The translations under genes were made by a program, and so were the position numbers. Under the pieces are notes generated by a model. The model was not told where the DNA came from and searched no databases. It saw only the letters and a program-made list of their open reading frames with translations. From CAYGHE01 sp964349805 (GTDB lineage: Bacteria > Patescibacteriota > Saccharimonadia > Saccharimonadales > Saccharimonadaceae), in the NCBI GenBank assembly GCA_964349805.1, contig CAYGHE010000011.1, positions 1-22,080 on the forward strand: a DNA stretch of 22,080 bases, given 5' to 3'. The stretch's first letter is position 1. Each line of letters starts with the position of its first letter. Below, one piece after another: positions 6,989-13,914 of this stretch.

Positions 6989-7825
6989 TTAGATAAACGC
7001 TTCTAATAGGGCTAATCGCGTATTGGCATTACGCTCTAATCTTTGGTGAGCGCTAAGGACTGAGTTCATACGTTTCAAGGTGCCAGAAGAAGGTTTTTCA
7101 ACCATAGTTTTGCTAAGTAGTGAGGCGGCATCGGATACTAATGACAAAGCCGCAGATCTGCTGTCTTTGTATTTTTGAATAATCAATAACCGTTGGTAAG
7201 GAGTATCCTGCAAAAGTTTTTTAGCATCCTTAATAACCAAAGACCTCTGTTTAAATTTCTCTTCGTCCATTGCTAGTTTCGTAAGCTCAGCTGGTAATCC
7301 ATCTGCCGTGAATAGTAATTGTCGCCGCCTCGTCTCATCTTTTATGCCTAGGGAATCTAGTAATTTTTCAGACTGTTTAGTGGTGATGGCGCGGATTCTT
7401 GTTGTTTGAACCCTGGAAATAATAGTTGGCAACAAAGCTGATGGGTAGTGAGTGGTCAAGATAAAACGTGTATAGGAATTTGGTTCTTCTAGAAGCTTCA
7501 AAAAGGCGTTTTGGGCTTGGTGGGTCATCTTTTCTGCTCGGTGGATAATAACAAGATGTTCGGCACCAGCCTGCATTTTAGATCGCGTGTCAGTATACAG
7601 ACGTCGGATAGAATTTACTCCGATTACGCCGTTTTCTTCATCAATTTTTTCGTTTTTTTCCGGCAGCATAACAAGGGGTAAAACACTTTTTTTATCAGCT
7701 ATGAACTTACCGATGGTTTTCAACCCTATCCCAGGATTGCCAGTAATAAGTACGGATTGAGGTAATTTTTTAACAATAGAATCCAGCCTTTGTTTGGTCT
7801 GGGGGTGAAAGACTAAGTCGCTCAT
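6989..7825 (-). CDS. holB: DNA polymerase III delta' subunit (clamp loader)
   Basis: 278 residues of the AAA+ clamp-loader type. The P-loop region is GNPGIGLKT at 29-37, with one extra residue before the lysine compared with a standard Walker A. HLVIIHRAEKMTHQAQ (90-105) is the Walker B region, followed by NAFLKLLEEP, the signature of DnaX/HolB proteins. FILTTHYPSALLPTIISRVQ (121-140) carries sensor 1 and an SRx motif where many have SRC. The zinc-binding cysteines of DnaX are absent. A degenerate P-loop and small size favour delta' over gamma/tau. It overlaps the pseudouridine synthase gene by 4 nt (ATGA), so translation is coupled. Confidence 0.82.
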   Translation of the reverse strand: MSDLVFHPQTKQRLDSIVKKLPQSVLITGNPGIGLKTIGKFIADKKSVLPLVMLPEKNEKIDEENGVIGVNSIRRLYTDTRSKMQAGAEHLVIIHRAEKMTHQAQNAFLKLLEEPNSYTRFILTTHYPSALLPTIISRVQTTRIRAITTKQSEKLLDSLGIKDETRRRQLLFTADGLPAELTKLAMDEEKFKQRSLVIKDAKKLLQDTPYQRLLIIQKYKDSRSAALSLVSDAASLLSKTMVEKPSSGTLKRMNSVLSAHQRLERNANTRLALLEAFI

Positions 7826-8673
7826 AGTTTAATATCCGGGAACAATTGTTTGATTTCATCTGGCAAAGCGGATTTAAAGGTTCTTTTTTCTCCCGACGGA
7901 AGCGTGATAGTTAATGATACGGCGTGTAAATAAAGCCTATCGCTGGCTTTGCCGTATACCTTGTCACCTTTGATTGGCGCTCCTATGTAGTTCATATGGA
8001 CCCTTAGTTGGTGCGTCCTTCCGCTCAAGGGGTGAAGTTTAACAAGCGCCGACTTTTCGTTGGTAGCAAGTACCTCGTATTCGGTATAAGCCGTTTTACC
8101 TTTAGGGTCTACGCGAAATGTACTTGGCGCCGAAGGGTTACGTCCGATTGGTAAATCAATCAGCGCTTTAGGCTTTTTAGGGATGCCGTCAACTACCGCG
8201 ATGTACTCTTTGACAACTTGCCGTTTAGAAAACTGTTTTTGCAGCATTTTAGCCGCCGCTTCGTTCAAAGCGCCTATTATAACGCCGCTCGTGTCCCTGT
8301 CTAATCGGTGTACTATGCCTTGCCGGTTGGAACTTGAATTATAAGTGCCAAGTTTGCCTAAGAAGTCAGCCACGGTGAATTCTTGAACCATAGCTCCTTT
8401 AGCGTGAGTTAATACGCCGGCAGGCTTGTCTATGACGATTACGTCCTTATCTTGGTACAAAACAGGCAGAGTTTTTCCATCAAAAGATGGTTTGTCGGGC
8501 AAGTCAAAACTTACTTCGTCATCTTCGCCTAGTATCGTCTTGTTGATTGTTTGGACTTGGCCATTGACCTTCACATAACCTAGTTTTAGATATTTTTGCC
8601 ATTGTGAACGAGAATATTCTGGCCAGTATTTAGCAAGGTAAGAGTCAAGCCGTCTTGGATCGCTCGGTTCCAT
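7822..8673 (-). CDS. RluD-family pseudouridine synthase
   Basis: 283 residues. An N-terminal S4 RNA-binding domain (about 8-60, LDSYLAKYWPEYSRSQWQKY) is followed by an RluA/RluD catalytic domain. HRLDRDTSG at 122-130 contains the catalytic Asp126. VIDKPAGVLTH (80-90) and GRTHQLRVHM are the other conserved blocks. S4 plus this catalytic domain fits 23S rRNA synthases such as RluD, or the RluC type, so I leave the symbol empty. It sits 2 nt after trpS and overlaps holB by 4 nt. Confidence 0.9.
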   Translation of the reverse strand: MEPSDPRRLDSYLAKYWPEYSRSQWQKYLKLGYVKVNGQVQTINKTILGEDDEVSFDLPDKPSFDGKTLPVLYQDKDVIVIDKPAGVLTHAKGAMVQEFTVADFLGKLGTYNSSSNRQGIVHRLDRDTSGVIIGALNEAAAKMLQKQFSKRQVVKEYIAVVDGIPKKPKALIDLPIGRNPSAPSTFRVDPKGKTAYTEYEVLATNEKSALVKLHPLSGRTHQLRVHMNYIGAPIKGDKVYGKASDRLYLHAVSLTITLPSGEKRTFKSALPDEIKQLFPDIKL

Positions 8674-8675
8674 AT

Positions 8676-9713
8676 CTATACTGACGGTCGTAAACCAACC
8701 GCTTGTTGCACCTTGAGCAATGTAGAATTAGCTGTTAACTGAAGGTTTTCCTCTGATTGTTCCATCTTAGATATAACGGCGTCGGTGCTTACTGCGTTCA
8801 AGTTTTGCTGGAAATTAATCAAGAACTTCTCAACTTCATCAGCTACCACCTGTTTAAAGTCACCGTAGCTAGTTTGCCCCTCGAATTCTGACACAACTGA
8901 CTCTCGTGGAACACCCCTCAAAAGCGCTAGGATTTCAAGCAAGTTACTGATACCGGGTTGGTTTTCTCTGTCAAAGTGTATTTCTGCCTTGTTATCAGTA
9001 GTAGCGCTCATAACTTTTTTGGCAGCTGTCACAGGTTCATCGCCAAGGAATATGACGCCTTTGTCGGAGTCATCGCTTTTACTCATCTTTTTGGTCGGGT
9101 CTGCTAGATCTTTAATGCGCAAGCCCATATCTTTACCGAAGAATTCGTGTTGAGCTTTGACCGGTTCTGGTATAACAAAGATATCACCGAACTTTTTGTT
9201 CATTCTTTCTGCGATATCGCGTGCGAATTCAAGATGTTGAGTCTGATCCTCACCAACTGGCACGTATTTTGCCCCGTAAAGCAAGATATCCGCAGCCATT
9301 AAAGTCGGATAGATAAACAGGCCAACGCTAGTGCGGTCACTACCTAAGGTTGAGGACTTATCCTTGAACTGTGTCATGCGGCTCATTTCACCGACGCCAG
9401 TGAAACAATCTAGTATCCATGTAAGCTCGCTGTGAGCCGATATGTGGCTTTGACGGTACAAGTGAATGTCTGGGTTGTCCAGGGGTAATCCGGCCGCTAC
9501 AAACAGCCGTGCGTTGTGCAGGATCTGCTCATACAGCTTGGAGTGGTCAATTGGCGTAGTAAAGCTGTGAAGATCTGGGATGAACATGTTTATCTGGTAT
9601 TCACCAGCTTTGTTTTTGGCCATGTTTACCATTGGCAAAATAGCGCCAAAATAATTGCCGATGTGCAAATCGTTATTGGCGCGAAGGCCGGTTAGTATTA
9701 CTGGCTTGCTCAT
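8676..9713 (-). CDS. trpS: tryptophanyl-tRNA synthetase
   Basis: 345 residues, the normal length for the bacterial class I enzyme that charges tRNA-Trp in the cytoplasm. HIGN at 17-20 is the HIGH signature, VGEDQTQH (153-160) the TrpRS-specific block, and KKMSKSD (208-214) the KMSKS loop. It is the first gene of a minus-strand operon with the pseudouridine synthase, holB and probably the TPR gene. A TATAAT box lies only 8 nt before the ATG and no Shine-Dalgarno is visible, so the mRNA is predicted to be leaderless. No tryptophan-responsive leader (T-box or TRAP-like) is possible in such a short 5' end. Confidence 0.95.
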   Translation of the reverse strand: MSKPVILTGLRANNDLHIGNYFGAILPMVNMAKNKAGEYQINMFIPDLHSFTTPIDHSKLYEQILHNARLFVAAGLPLDNPDIHLYRQSHISAHSELTWILDCFTGVGEMSRMTQFKDKSSTLGSDRTSVGLFIYPTLMAADILLYGAKYVPVGEDQTQHLEFARDIAERMNKKFGDIFVIPEPVKAQHEFFGKDMGLRIKDLADPTKKMSKSDDSDKGVIFLGDEPVTAAKKVMSATTDNKAEIHFDRENQPGISNLLEILALLRGVPRESVVSEFEGQTSYGDFKQVVADEVEKFLINFQQNLNAVSTDAVISKMEQSEENLQLTANSTLLKVQQAVGLRPSV

Positions 9714-9721
9714 TGTTAGTT

Positions 9722-9727
9722 ATTATA
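9722..9727 (-). promoter_or_regulatory. -10 box of trpS, leaderless start
   Basis: TATAAT on the minus strand, separated from the trpS ATG by the 8 nt AACTAACA. The expected start of transcription falls within 0-2 nt of the ATG. The -35 region at 17-nt spacing (GAGTTT) is weak and lies in the stem of the rpsI terminator. Confidence 0.45.
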
Positions 9728-9742
9728 ACCCATAATCAACAT

Positions 9743-9771
9743 AAAAACTCCCCGGGGTGCGAGGAGTTTTT
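9743..9771 (-). terminator. Rho-independent terminator of the ribosomal cluster
   Basis: AAAAACTCC and GGAGTTTTT are perfect inverted repeats of 9 bp around an 11-nt GC-rich loop, starting 8 nt after the rpsI stop. Read on the minus strand the stem ends in a T run. The symmetric A/T ends make it potentially bidirectional, but only the minus strand has an upstream gene. Confidence 0.82.
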
Positions 9772-9779
9772 GTAGCTTT

Positions 9780-10178
9780 TTAGCGTTTTGAGAATTGTTC
9801 GCGTTTGCGAGCTGACCTGAGACCGTATTTTTTGCGTTCTTTCTCCCTGGAATCCCTTTTTAGGAACTCAGCCTTTTTAAGTGTTGGTCGTAAATCTGGA
9901 GCAGAAACTATCAAGGCTTTAGCTATAGCCAGTTTTATGGCGTCAACTTGACCAGCTATTCCACCACCGTCAACACGAACTGTAACAGTAAAGCTTTCTT
10001 GCTTGTTAACGAGAGCCAAAGGATCTGTAATTTCAGCGAGAAGCGTTTTGTTATTATTCAGATATTCAGTAGCAGGTTTGTCGTTGATAGTTATTTCACC
10101 CTTGCCCGTGTATAGGCGCACTCGTGCAGTAGCGCTTTTTCGGCGTCCTAGTCCATAAAAATATTTAGCGGCGGCCAT
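9780..10178 (-). CDS. rpsI: small ribosomal subunit protein uS9
   Basis: 132 residues. YGLGRRKSATARVRL near the N-terminus and the C-terminal tail KYGLRSARKREQFSKR are the hallmarks of uS9; the tail ending in SKR reaches the P-site tRNA. Length is normal. It is the last gene of the ribosomal cluster, 4 nt after rplM, and is followed by a strong terminator. The rplM-rpsI pairing is conserved across bacteria. Confidence 0.96.
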   Translation of the reverse strand: MAAAKYFYGLGRRKSATARVRLYTGKGEITINDKPATEYLNNNKTLLAEITDPLALVNKQESFTVTVRVDGGGIAGQVDAIKLAIAKALIVSAPDLRPTLKKAEFLKRDSREKERKKYGLRSARKREQFSKR

Positions 10179-10182
10179 AATA

Positions 10183-10623
10183 CTATTTCACCTCTACTTT
10201 CTTGGGGGTTTGAGCTTGATGAGCGTGTTCTTCGCCCGTAAAGACTTTTAGACGTTGCATACGGCCTGAAAGTAGCTTGTTTTTTGGTAACATACCACTT
10301 ACAGCAGCTTCGATAATGCGTTCTGGGAATTTTTCGCGAACTTCGCCCAAAGTAGCTTGTTTTATACCACCAGGGAAGCCACTGTGTCTGTAATAGGTTT
10401 TTTGGGCTTCTTTGTCTCCGCTAACTACTGTTTTAGCAGCATTGATAACAACAACGTAGTCTCCACCGTCCACATGAGGCGTATAGGTAGGTTTGTATTT
10501 ACCTATGAGGTATTTTGCCACTTCGGTCGCAATTCGTCCTAGAGGTGCGCTAGAAGCGTCTATAAGCACCCATTCGCGCTTAATATCGGCAGTTTTTTGG
10601 GAAAATGTCTTGGTGAATTTCAT
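10183..10623 (-). CDS. rplM: large ribosomal subunit protein uL13
   Basis: 146 residues, typical for uL13. Conserved blocks are REWVLIDASSAPLGRIA, the GKYKPTYTPHVDGGDYVVV segment and the RHSGFPGGIKQATLGE region, followed by MLPKNKLLSGRMQRLKVF. Its ATG overlaps the rplQ stop by one base (TAATG), so it is translated in a coupled way with rplQ and joins the alpha operon to rpsI. Confidence 0.96.
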   Translation of the reverse strand: MKFTKTFSQKTADIKREWVLIDASSAPLGRIATEVAKYLIGKYKPTYTPHVDGGDYVVVINAAKTVVSGDKEAQKTYYRHSGFPGGIKQATLGEVREKFPERIIEAAVSGMLPKNKLLSGRMQRLKVFTGEEHAHQAQTPKKVEVK

Positions 10624-11036
10624 TATTTAGTCTCCTTGGGTGCAGCTTTTTCCTCTGCTACTGGTTCAGCCTGTGTTATGTCGTCTACGAATGATACTGT
10701 AGCCATTTGAGCTCCATCACCTACTCTTATGCGAGTACGTTCAATTTTGACGTGTCCGCTGCTGCGGTTACCAAGCTTAGGGGCTATTTCATCAAACAGT
10801 TTGTAGGCAGCTTGAAGAGTACCAAGTGCAGCGATAACCCGTCGGCGATTGTGTAAACCACCCTTTTTTGACTTGGTTATCAGTTTCTCGATGTGTGGTA
10901 CAAGCTCTTTGGCTTTGGGAAGCGTGGTCTCTATTGAGCCGTGCTCAACTAAACTAGTAGTCAAACTCCTAATAAGTGCTTGCCTTTCGTCGCGTTCACG
11001 TCCAAATTTGCGTCCCTTGTAGCCGTGTCGGTGCAT
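10623..11036 (-). CDS. rplQ: large ribosomal subunit protein bL17
   Basis: 137 residues. MHRHGYKGRKFGRERDERQA and the LTTSLVEHGSIETTLPKAKE segment define bL17. The usual domain ends near residue 117; the last 20 residues are an Ala/Glu/Lys-rich tail (AEPVAEEKAAPKETK) likely to be disordered. It follows rpoA by 2 nt, as in most bacteria. Confidence 0.95.
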   Translation of the reverse strand: MHRHGYKGRKFGRERDERQALIRSLTTSLVEHGSIETTLPKAKELVPHIEKLITKSKKGGLHNRRRVIAALGTLQAAYKLFDEIAPKLGNRSSGHVKIERTRIRVGDGAQMATVSFVDDITQAEPVAEEKAAPKETK

Positions 11037-11038
11037 GA

Positions 11039-11962
11039 TTAAAGTTCCAGTTCCGCCAATTTATCTTTTACTTCATCTAAAGCTTTTGAACCAAAACCTT
11101 TTAAGTCCCGAAGTTCTTGATCGCTTAATGTAACTAGGTCGTGTACGGTACGGATCTCGTTATTAATGAGGGCGTTAGCTGTTCGTGCCGTGAGGTTCAA
11201 CTCTTCGATAGAGGTGTTTAGCTCGCTCAATTCTTCGTCCTGATCTTGTCCTAGAGCTGGCAAAGCCTCTACTGTAGTTGCTCCAGCTAGTGCGGTGTAT
11301 TGGTTGACCAAAATAGCGGCTGCTTCTTCAAATGCTTGGCGCGGTGTAATCGATCCATCGGTTTCGATGTTAACAGACAAGCTGTCCAAGTTAGTTTCTT
11401 GACCAACACGAGTATTCTCGACTTTGTAACGAACCCTTAAAACTGGGCTGAAAACAGCATCGATAGCTATCATGTCGCTGTGTAAACGGTTAATACTGGA
11501 CTGTTCGTGAGTCATGTATCCGCGGCCTGAATCTACGATCAGGTCAAATACGACGGATTTTTTAGGATCGTCAATGTTGCAAATAACTTGTTTAGTGTTA
11601 ACAATCTCAACATCAGCGGTAGTTTTGATGTCACCAGCGGTAACAGGGCCAGCACCCTTTTTCTCTAGGCGTAATTCAACAGGGTCATCACTGTGAGATT
11701 TCAGGCGGACGTTCTTTAGGTTTAACATTATATCAACGACATCTTCTTTAATTCCTGGCACAGCCGTAAATTCGTGGCTTACTCCATCGATACGAAAGGC
11801 TACAATAGCAGCTCCTCGGACGCTGGATAGCAATACTCGTCGCAAACTGTTTCCGAGCGTGTTTCCGTAACCACTGTGAAGAGGTTCGATAACGAATGAG
11901 GCGCTGGTAGCGCTGTGCTCGTCTATGTTTGCAAGTGCTGGGTTGTGAATGACTTTTGTCAT
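11039..11962 (-). CDS. rpoA: RNA polymerase alpha subunit
   Basis: 307 residues. The N-terminal dimerisation domain carries EPLHSGYGNTLGNSLRRVLL and the GVSHEFTAVPGIKEDVVDI block. A linker rich in Asp/Glu (around 235-250) leads to a C-terminal domain with LTARTANALINNEI and LKGFGSKALDEVKDKL, the helix-hairpin-helix part that binds UP elements and activators. Slightly shorter than the 315-330 usual in free-living bacteria but complete. It lies between rpsD and rplQ as expected. A good AAGGAG Shine-Dalgarno precedes the ATG, and a GC-rich hairpin lies just upstream of it. Confidence 0.97.
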   Translation of the reverse strand: MTKVIHNPALANIDEHSATSASFVIEPLHSGYGNTLGNSLRRVLLSSVRGAAIVAFRIDGVSHEFTAVPGIKEDVVDIMLNLKNVRLKSHSDDPVELRLEKKGAGPVTAGDIKTTADVEIVNTKQVICNIDDPKKSVVFDLIVDSGRGYMTHEQSSINRLHSDMIAIDAVFSPVLRVRYKVENTRVGQETNLDSLSVNIETDGSITPRQAFEEAAAILVNQYTALAGATTVEALPALGQDQDEELSELNTSIEELNLTARTANALINNEIRTVHDLVTLSDQELRDLKGFGSKALDEVKDKLAELEL

Positions 11963-11976
11963 TTGTTAATCTCCTT

Positions 11977-11992
11977 TTCGCCGCCCGGCGAA
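11977..11992 (-). promoter_or_regulatory. hairpin just upstream of the rpoA ribosome binding site
   Basis: TTCGCCGGGCGGCGAA on the minus strand folds into a compact GC-rich stem (6-7 bp, 2-4 nt loop). It is followed within a few bases by AAGGAG and the rpoA ATG. It is the most stable hairpin in the rpsD-rpoA gap. It could be an RNA processing or stability element, or insulate the rpoA RBS; no T run follows, so it is not a terminator. Confidence 0.4.
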
Positions 11993-11999
11993 TTAAACC

Positions 12000-12626
12000 T
12001 TATCGTGAATAATATTCAACAATCAATTGTTCGTTAATATCTACTTCCGCCTCTTCTCGTGTAGGCACACCAGTAATCGAAATTGTCATTTTTCCGATAT
12101 CACTTTGTAACCAACCGAGTAGTCCTTGTCCGGACTGCTTGGATATATCACCAAGTTGCTTGAAGTATTCTGATTTAGTACTGCGCGGACGAACTGTAAT
12201 AACGTCTCCGCTTTTTAATCTGATAGACGGTATGTCTACTCGGCGACCATTTAGAAGAAAGTGCCCGTGGCTAACCAATTGGCGTGCTGCTTGACGGCTA
12301 GGTGCAAAACCGGCACGATATACGGCGTTATCCATTCGTCTTTCTAGGAACTGTAGCAGTACTTCACCTGGCAAAACACCTTGGCCACTTGTTCGGCTAG
12401 CTTCTTTCATTAACTTAGCGAACTGTTTTTCAAGTAATCCATAAATGCGACGTACTTTTTGCTTTTCACGCAACTGCGTCAAGTACAGGCTAGGTTTGCC
12501 GTGGCGTCCGTGAGCGTGCTGCCCAGGAATACCAGTTTTTCTGGCTAATACCTTGTGAGCCTTGGGGTGAAGAGCGTAGCCTTCGCGACGGCTCTGTTTA
12601 ACTATTGGGGATGTATCTCGCGCCAT
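12000..12626 (-). CDS. rpsD: small ribosomal subunit protein uS4 (cysteine-free form)
   Basis: 208 residues from the ATG at 12626 (MARDTSPIVKQSRREG), which follows the rpsK stop by one base. An in-frame ATG at 12659 would add 11 residues inside rpsK and does not match the family. The S4 RNA-binding domain is at roughly 98-160 (LERRMDNAVYRAGFAPSRQA, VSHGHFLLNGRRVDIPS). The N-terminal zinc cysteines of the C+ form are absent and the protein has no cysteine. In E. coli and Bacillus uS4 represses its own operon; whether it does here is unknown. Confidence 0.96.
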   Translation of the reverse strand: MARDTSPIVKQSRREGYALHPKAHKVLARKTGIPGQHAHGRHGKPSLYLTQLREKQKVRRIYGLLEKQFAKLMKEASRTSGQGVLPGEVLLQFLERRMDNAVYRAGFAPSRQAARQLVSHGHFLLNGRRVDIPSIRLKSGDVITVRPRSTKSEYFKQLGDISKQSGQGLLGWLQSDIGKMTISITGVPTREEAEVDINEQLIVEYYSR

Positions 12627-12627
12627 A

Positions 12628-13026
12628 TTATTGGTTCCTTGCCCTAGGTGGTCTAACACCGCCGTGCGGTATGCCAGTTACGTCATTAATACTGCTAATC
12701 ATTATGTCGAAAGAACTCAAGGATCGGGTAGCCGCATCACGTCCTAGGCCAACTCCTTTGATAAAAACATCTACTGATTTAACCCCGTATACCGTTTTAG
12801 CTATTTCTATTGCTTTCTCGGCAGCAACTTGGGCAGCGTAGGCTGTACCCTTTTTGCTTCCGCGAAATCCTGCGGCACCAGAGCTAGCCACAGTCAAAAC
12901 ATCACCTTTTTTGTCTGTGAAAGTGATAATCGTGTTATTGAAAGTAGCTTTAACGTGCATTTGTCCAGCTGGAACTGAGCGACGTTGCTTCTTGCGGGTA
13001 GTAGTGGTTTTCTTTGCTTCTGCCAT
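12628..13026 (-). CDS. rpsK: small ribosomal subunit protein uS11
   Basis: 132 residues. HVKATFNNTIITFTDKKGDV, SSGAAGFRGSKKGTAYAAQVAA and the C-terminal TGIPHGGVRPPRARNQ are the conserved uS11 blocks. In many bacteria the last block reads HNGCRPPKRRRV, so the Asn and Cys are replaced here. The first 18 residues are a Lys/Thr-rich extension (KKTTTTRKKQRR). It lies 17 nt after rpsM and 1 nt before rpsD. Confidence 0.96.
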   Translation of the reverse strand: MAEAKKTTTTRKKQRRSVPAGQMHVKATFNNTIITFTDKKGDVLTVASSGAAGFRGSKKGTAYAAQVAAEKAIEIAKTVYGVKSVDVFIKGVGLGRDAATRSLSSFDIMISSINDVTGIPHGGVRPPRARNQ

Positions 13027-13043
13027 ATTAAATCAATTCCTTT

Positions 13044-13430
13044 TTAGGTCTTACCCGCTGGTTTCTTTTGTGCTCCACCGACAGCTACACCTTTACCTTT
13101 ACGAGTACGGGCATTGGTTCGTGTGCGTTGTCCTCTGACAGGTAGTCCGGATTTATGTCGCATTCCTCGGTAAGCGTTAACGTTCTTGAGGCGGTTAATG
13201 TTGCCTACTACCTGACGCTGCAAATCAGCCTCAACTAAATGGGATCCATCAATAACTTCTCTGATGCGCTGTTCTTCGTCGCTAGTTAAATCCTTGACTC
13301 TAACCGTAGGGTCAATTTTGGCCACTTCTAGAATCTTGGCTGAGATGTGTGGACCAACACCGTAAATATAAGTTAACGCGATGCCAACTTGTTTATCTAG
13401 GGGTATTGTAACGCCTGCTATTCTAGCCAT
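13044..13430 (-). CDS. rpsM: small ribosomal subunit protein uS13
   Basis: 128 residues. ARIAGVTIPLDKQVGIALTY, the YGVGPHISAKIL helix-two-turn-helix and the C-terminal YRGMRHKSGLPVRGQRTRTN are diagnostic. The basic tail (GKGVAVGGAQKKPAGKT) reaches toward the P-site tRNA in known ribosomes. Its ATG shares one base with the rpmJ stop (TAATG), so translation should be coupled to rpmJ. Confidence 0.96.
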   Translation of the reverse strand: MARIAGVTIPLDKQVGIALTYIYGVGPHISAKILEVAKIDPTVRVKDLTSDEEQRIREVIDGSHLVEADLQRQVVGNINRLKNVNAYRGMRHKSGLPVRGQRTRTNARTRKGKGVAVGGAQKKPAGKT

Positions 13431-13546
13431 TATCCTTGCCTCTGCTTGTTCTTGGGTTTTCTTTTGTTAATAACACGAAGAACACCTTTACGGCGTACTA
13501 ACTTATCACCAGGACTAATTTTTTTAACACTAGCTCGGACTTTCAT
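13430..13546 (-). CDS. rpmJ: large ribosomal subunit protein bL36, zinc ligands lost
   Basis: A 38-codon gene between infA and rpsM. The protein begins MKVRASVKKISPGDKLVRRK and ends KPKNKQRQG, matching bL36 in length and at both ends. In the zinc form the ligands are Cys11, Cys14, Cys27 and His33; here these are Ser11, Asp14, Asn27 and Asn33, so it is a complete C-minus version. The order infA-rpmJ-rpsM is the usual bacterial one. The Shine-Dalgarno (AAGGAG, 13567-13562) lies 15 nt from the ATG, with a palindrome between them. The stop overlaps the rpsM start by one base. Confidence 0.96.
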   Translation of the reverse strand: MKVRASVKKISPGDKLVRRKGVLRVINKRKPKNKQRQG

Positions 13547-13550
13547 AAAC

Positions 13551-13584
13551 GCTTCTAGAAGCTCCTTTTATAGCTGGGACAGCT
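13551..13584 (-). promoter_or_regulatory. structured ribosome binding region of rpmJ
   Basis: On the minus strand, AGCTG-tcc-CAGCT (13584-13572) is followed by AAAAGGAG and then the palindrome GCTTCTAGAAGC (13562-13551), 4 nt before the ATG. The SD to ATG distance is 15 nt, longer than usual. Folding the palindrome into a 4-5 bp stem would bring the SD and ATG to a normal distance. Confidence 0.4.
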
Positions 13585-13589
13585 TTATA

Positions 13590-13814
13590 TTAATCCATGA
13601 GGCGGAAGACGATTCTGCCCTTACTAAGATCGTAGGGGGTCATCTCGACTTCTACCTTGTCGCCCGGTACTAGACGGATGTAATGCTTGCGCATCTTGCC
13701 GCTAATGTGGGCGATAATCGTATGGCCATTCTGCAGTTCTACCTTGAACTGTGTATTAGGCAGGGCTTCAATCACCTTGCCCTGTATTTTAATTACTTCC
13801 TTTTGACTGACCAT
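13590..13814 (-). CDS. infA: translation initiation factor IF-1
   Basis: 74 residues, a single S1-type OB fold. The blocks IKIQGKVIEALPNTQFKVEL, NGHTIIAHISGKMRKHYIRL and PGDKVEVEMTPYDLSKGRI match IF-1 along the whole length. IF-1 binds the A site of the 30S subunit during initiation. adk and map, which often lie between secY and infA, are absent. Two tandem promoters precede it; the nearer has its -10 just 15 nt before the ATG. No Shine-Dalgarno is visible (TGTTATCT precedes the ATG), unlike the downstream genes. Confidence 0.96.
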   Translation of the reverse strand: MVSQKEVIKIQGKVIEALPNTQFKVELQNGHTIIAHISGKMRKHYIRLVPGDKVEVEMTPYDLSKGRIVFRLMD

Positions 13815-13829
13815 AGATAACAGTAGACA

Positions 13830-13858
13830 ATTATACAGTAGGCGGCGCAGTACCGCAA
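13830..13858 (-). promoter_or_regulatory. infA promoter P2, proximal
   Basis: TTGCGG at 13858-13853 and TATAAT at 13835-13830 on the minus strand are 17 nt apart. The predicted start near 13823 leaves a leader of about 8-9 nt without a Shine-Dalgarno. It would drive infA-rpmJ-rpsM-rpsK-rpsD-rpoA-rplQ-rplM-rpsI. Confidence 0.7.
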
Positions 13859-13876
13859 GGGTTAAACTGAAAAATC

Positions 13877-13899
13877 TTCACGCTACCCTTAATCGTGAA
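13877..13899 (-). promoter_or_regulatory. foldable leader between the two infA promoters
   Basis: TTCACG and CGTGAA form a 6-bp stem with an 11-nt loop, followed by GATTTTTC. The loop contains AAGGGT, which is complementary to ACCCTT about 22 nt downstream (13862-13857, overlapping the P2 -35). So the RNA could form a pseudoknot or two exclusive hairpins. It may be a weak secY terminator or attenuator, or a regulatory leader for transcripts from P1. Confidence 0.4.
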
Positions 13900-13914
13900 T
13901 ATTTAGACATTATC

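Noticed and set aside
12627..12659. Longer start for rpsD
   Set aside because: The extra 11 residues lie inside rpsK and precede the conserved MARDTSP start; the stop-start junction with rpsK supports 12626.
13446..13673. 75-codon plus-strand frame over rpmJ and infA
   Set aside because: Antisense to two well-supported genes, with no promoter or SD.
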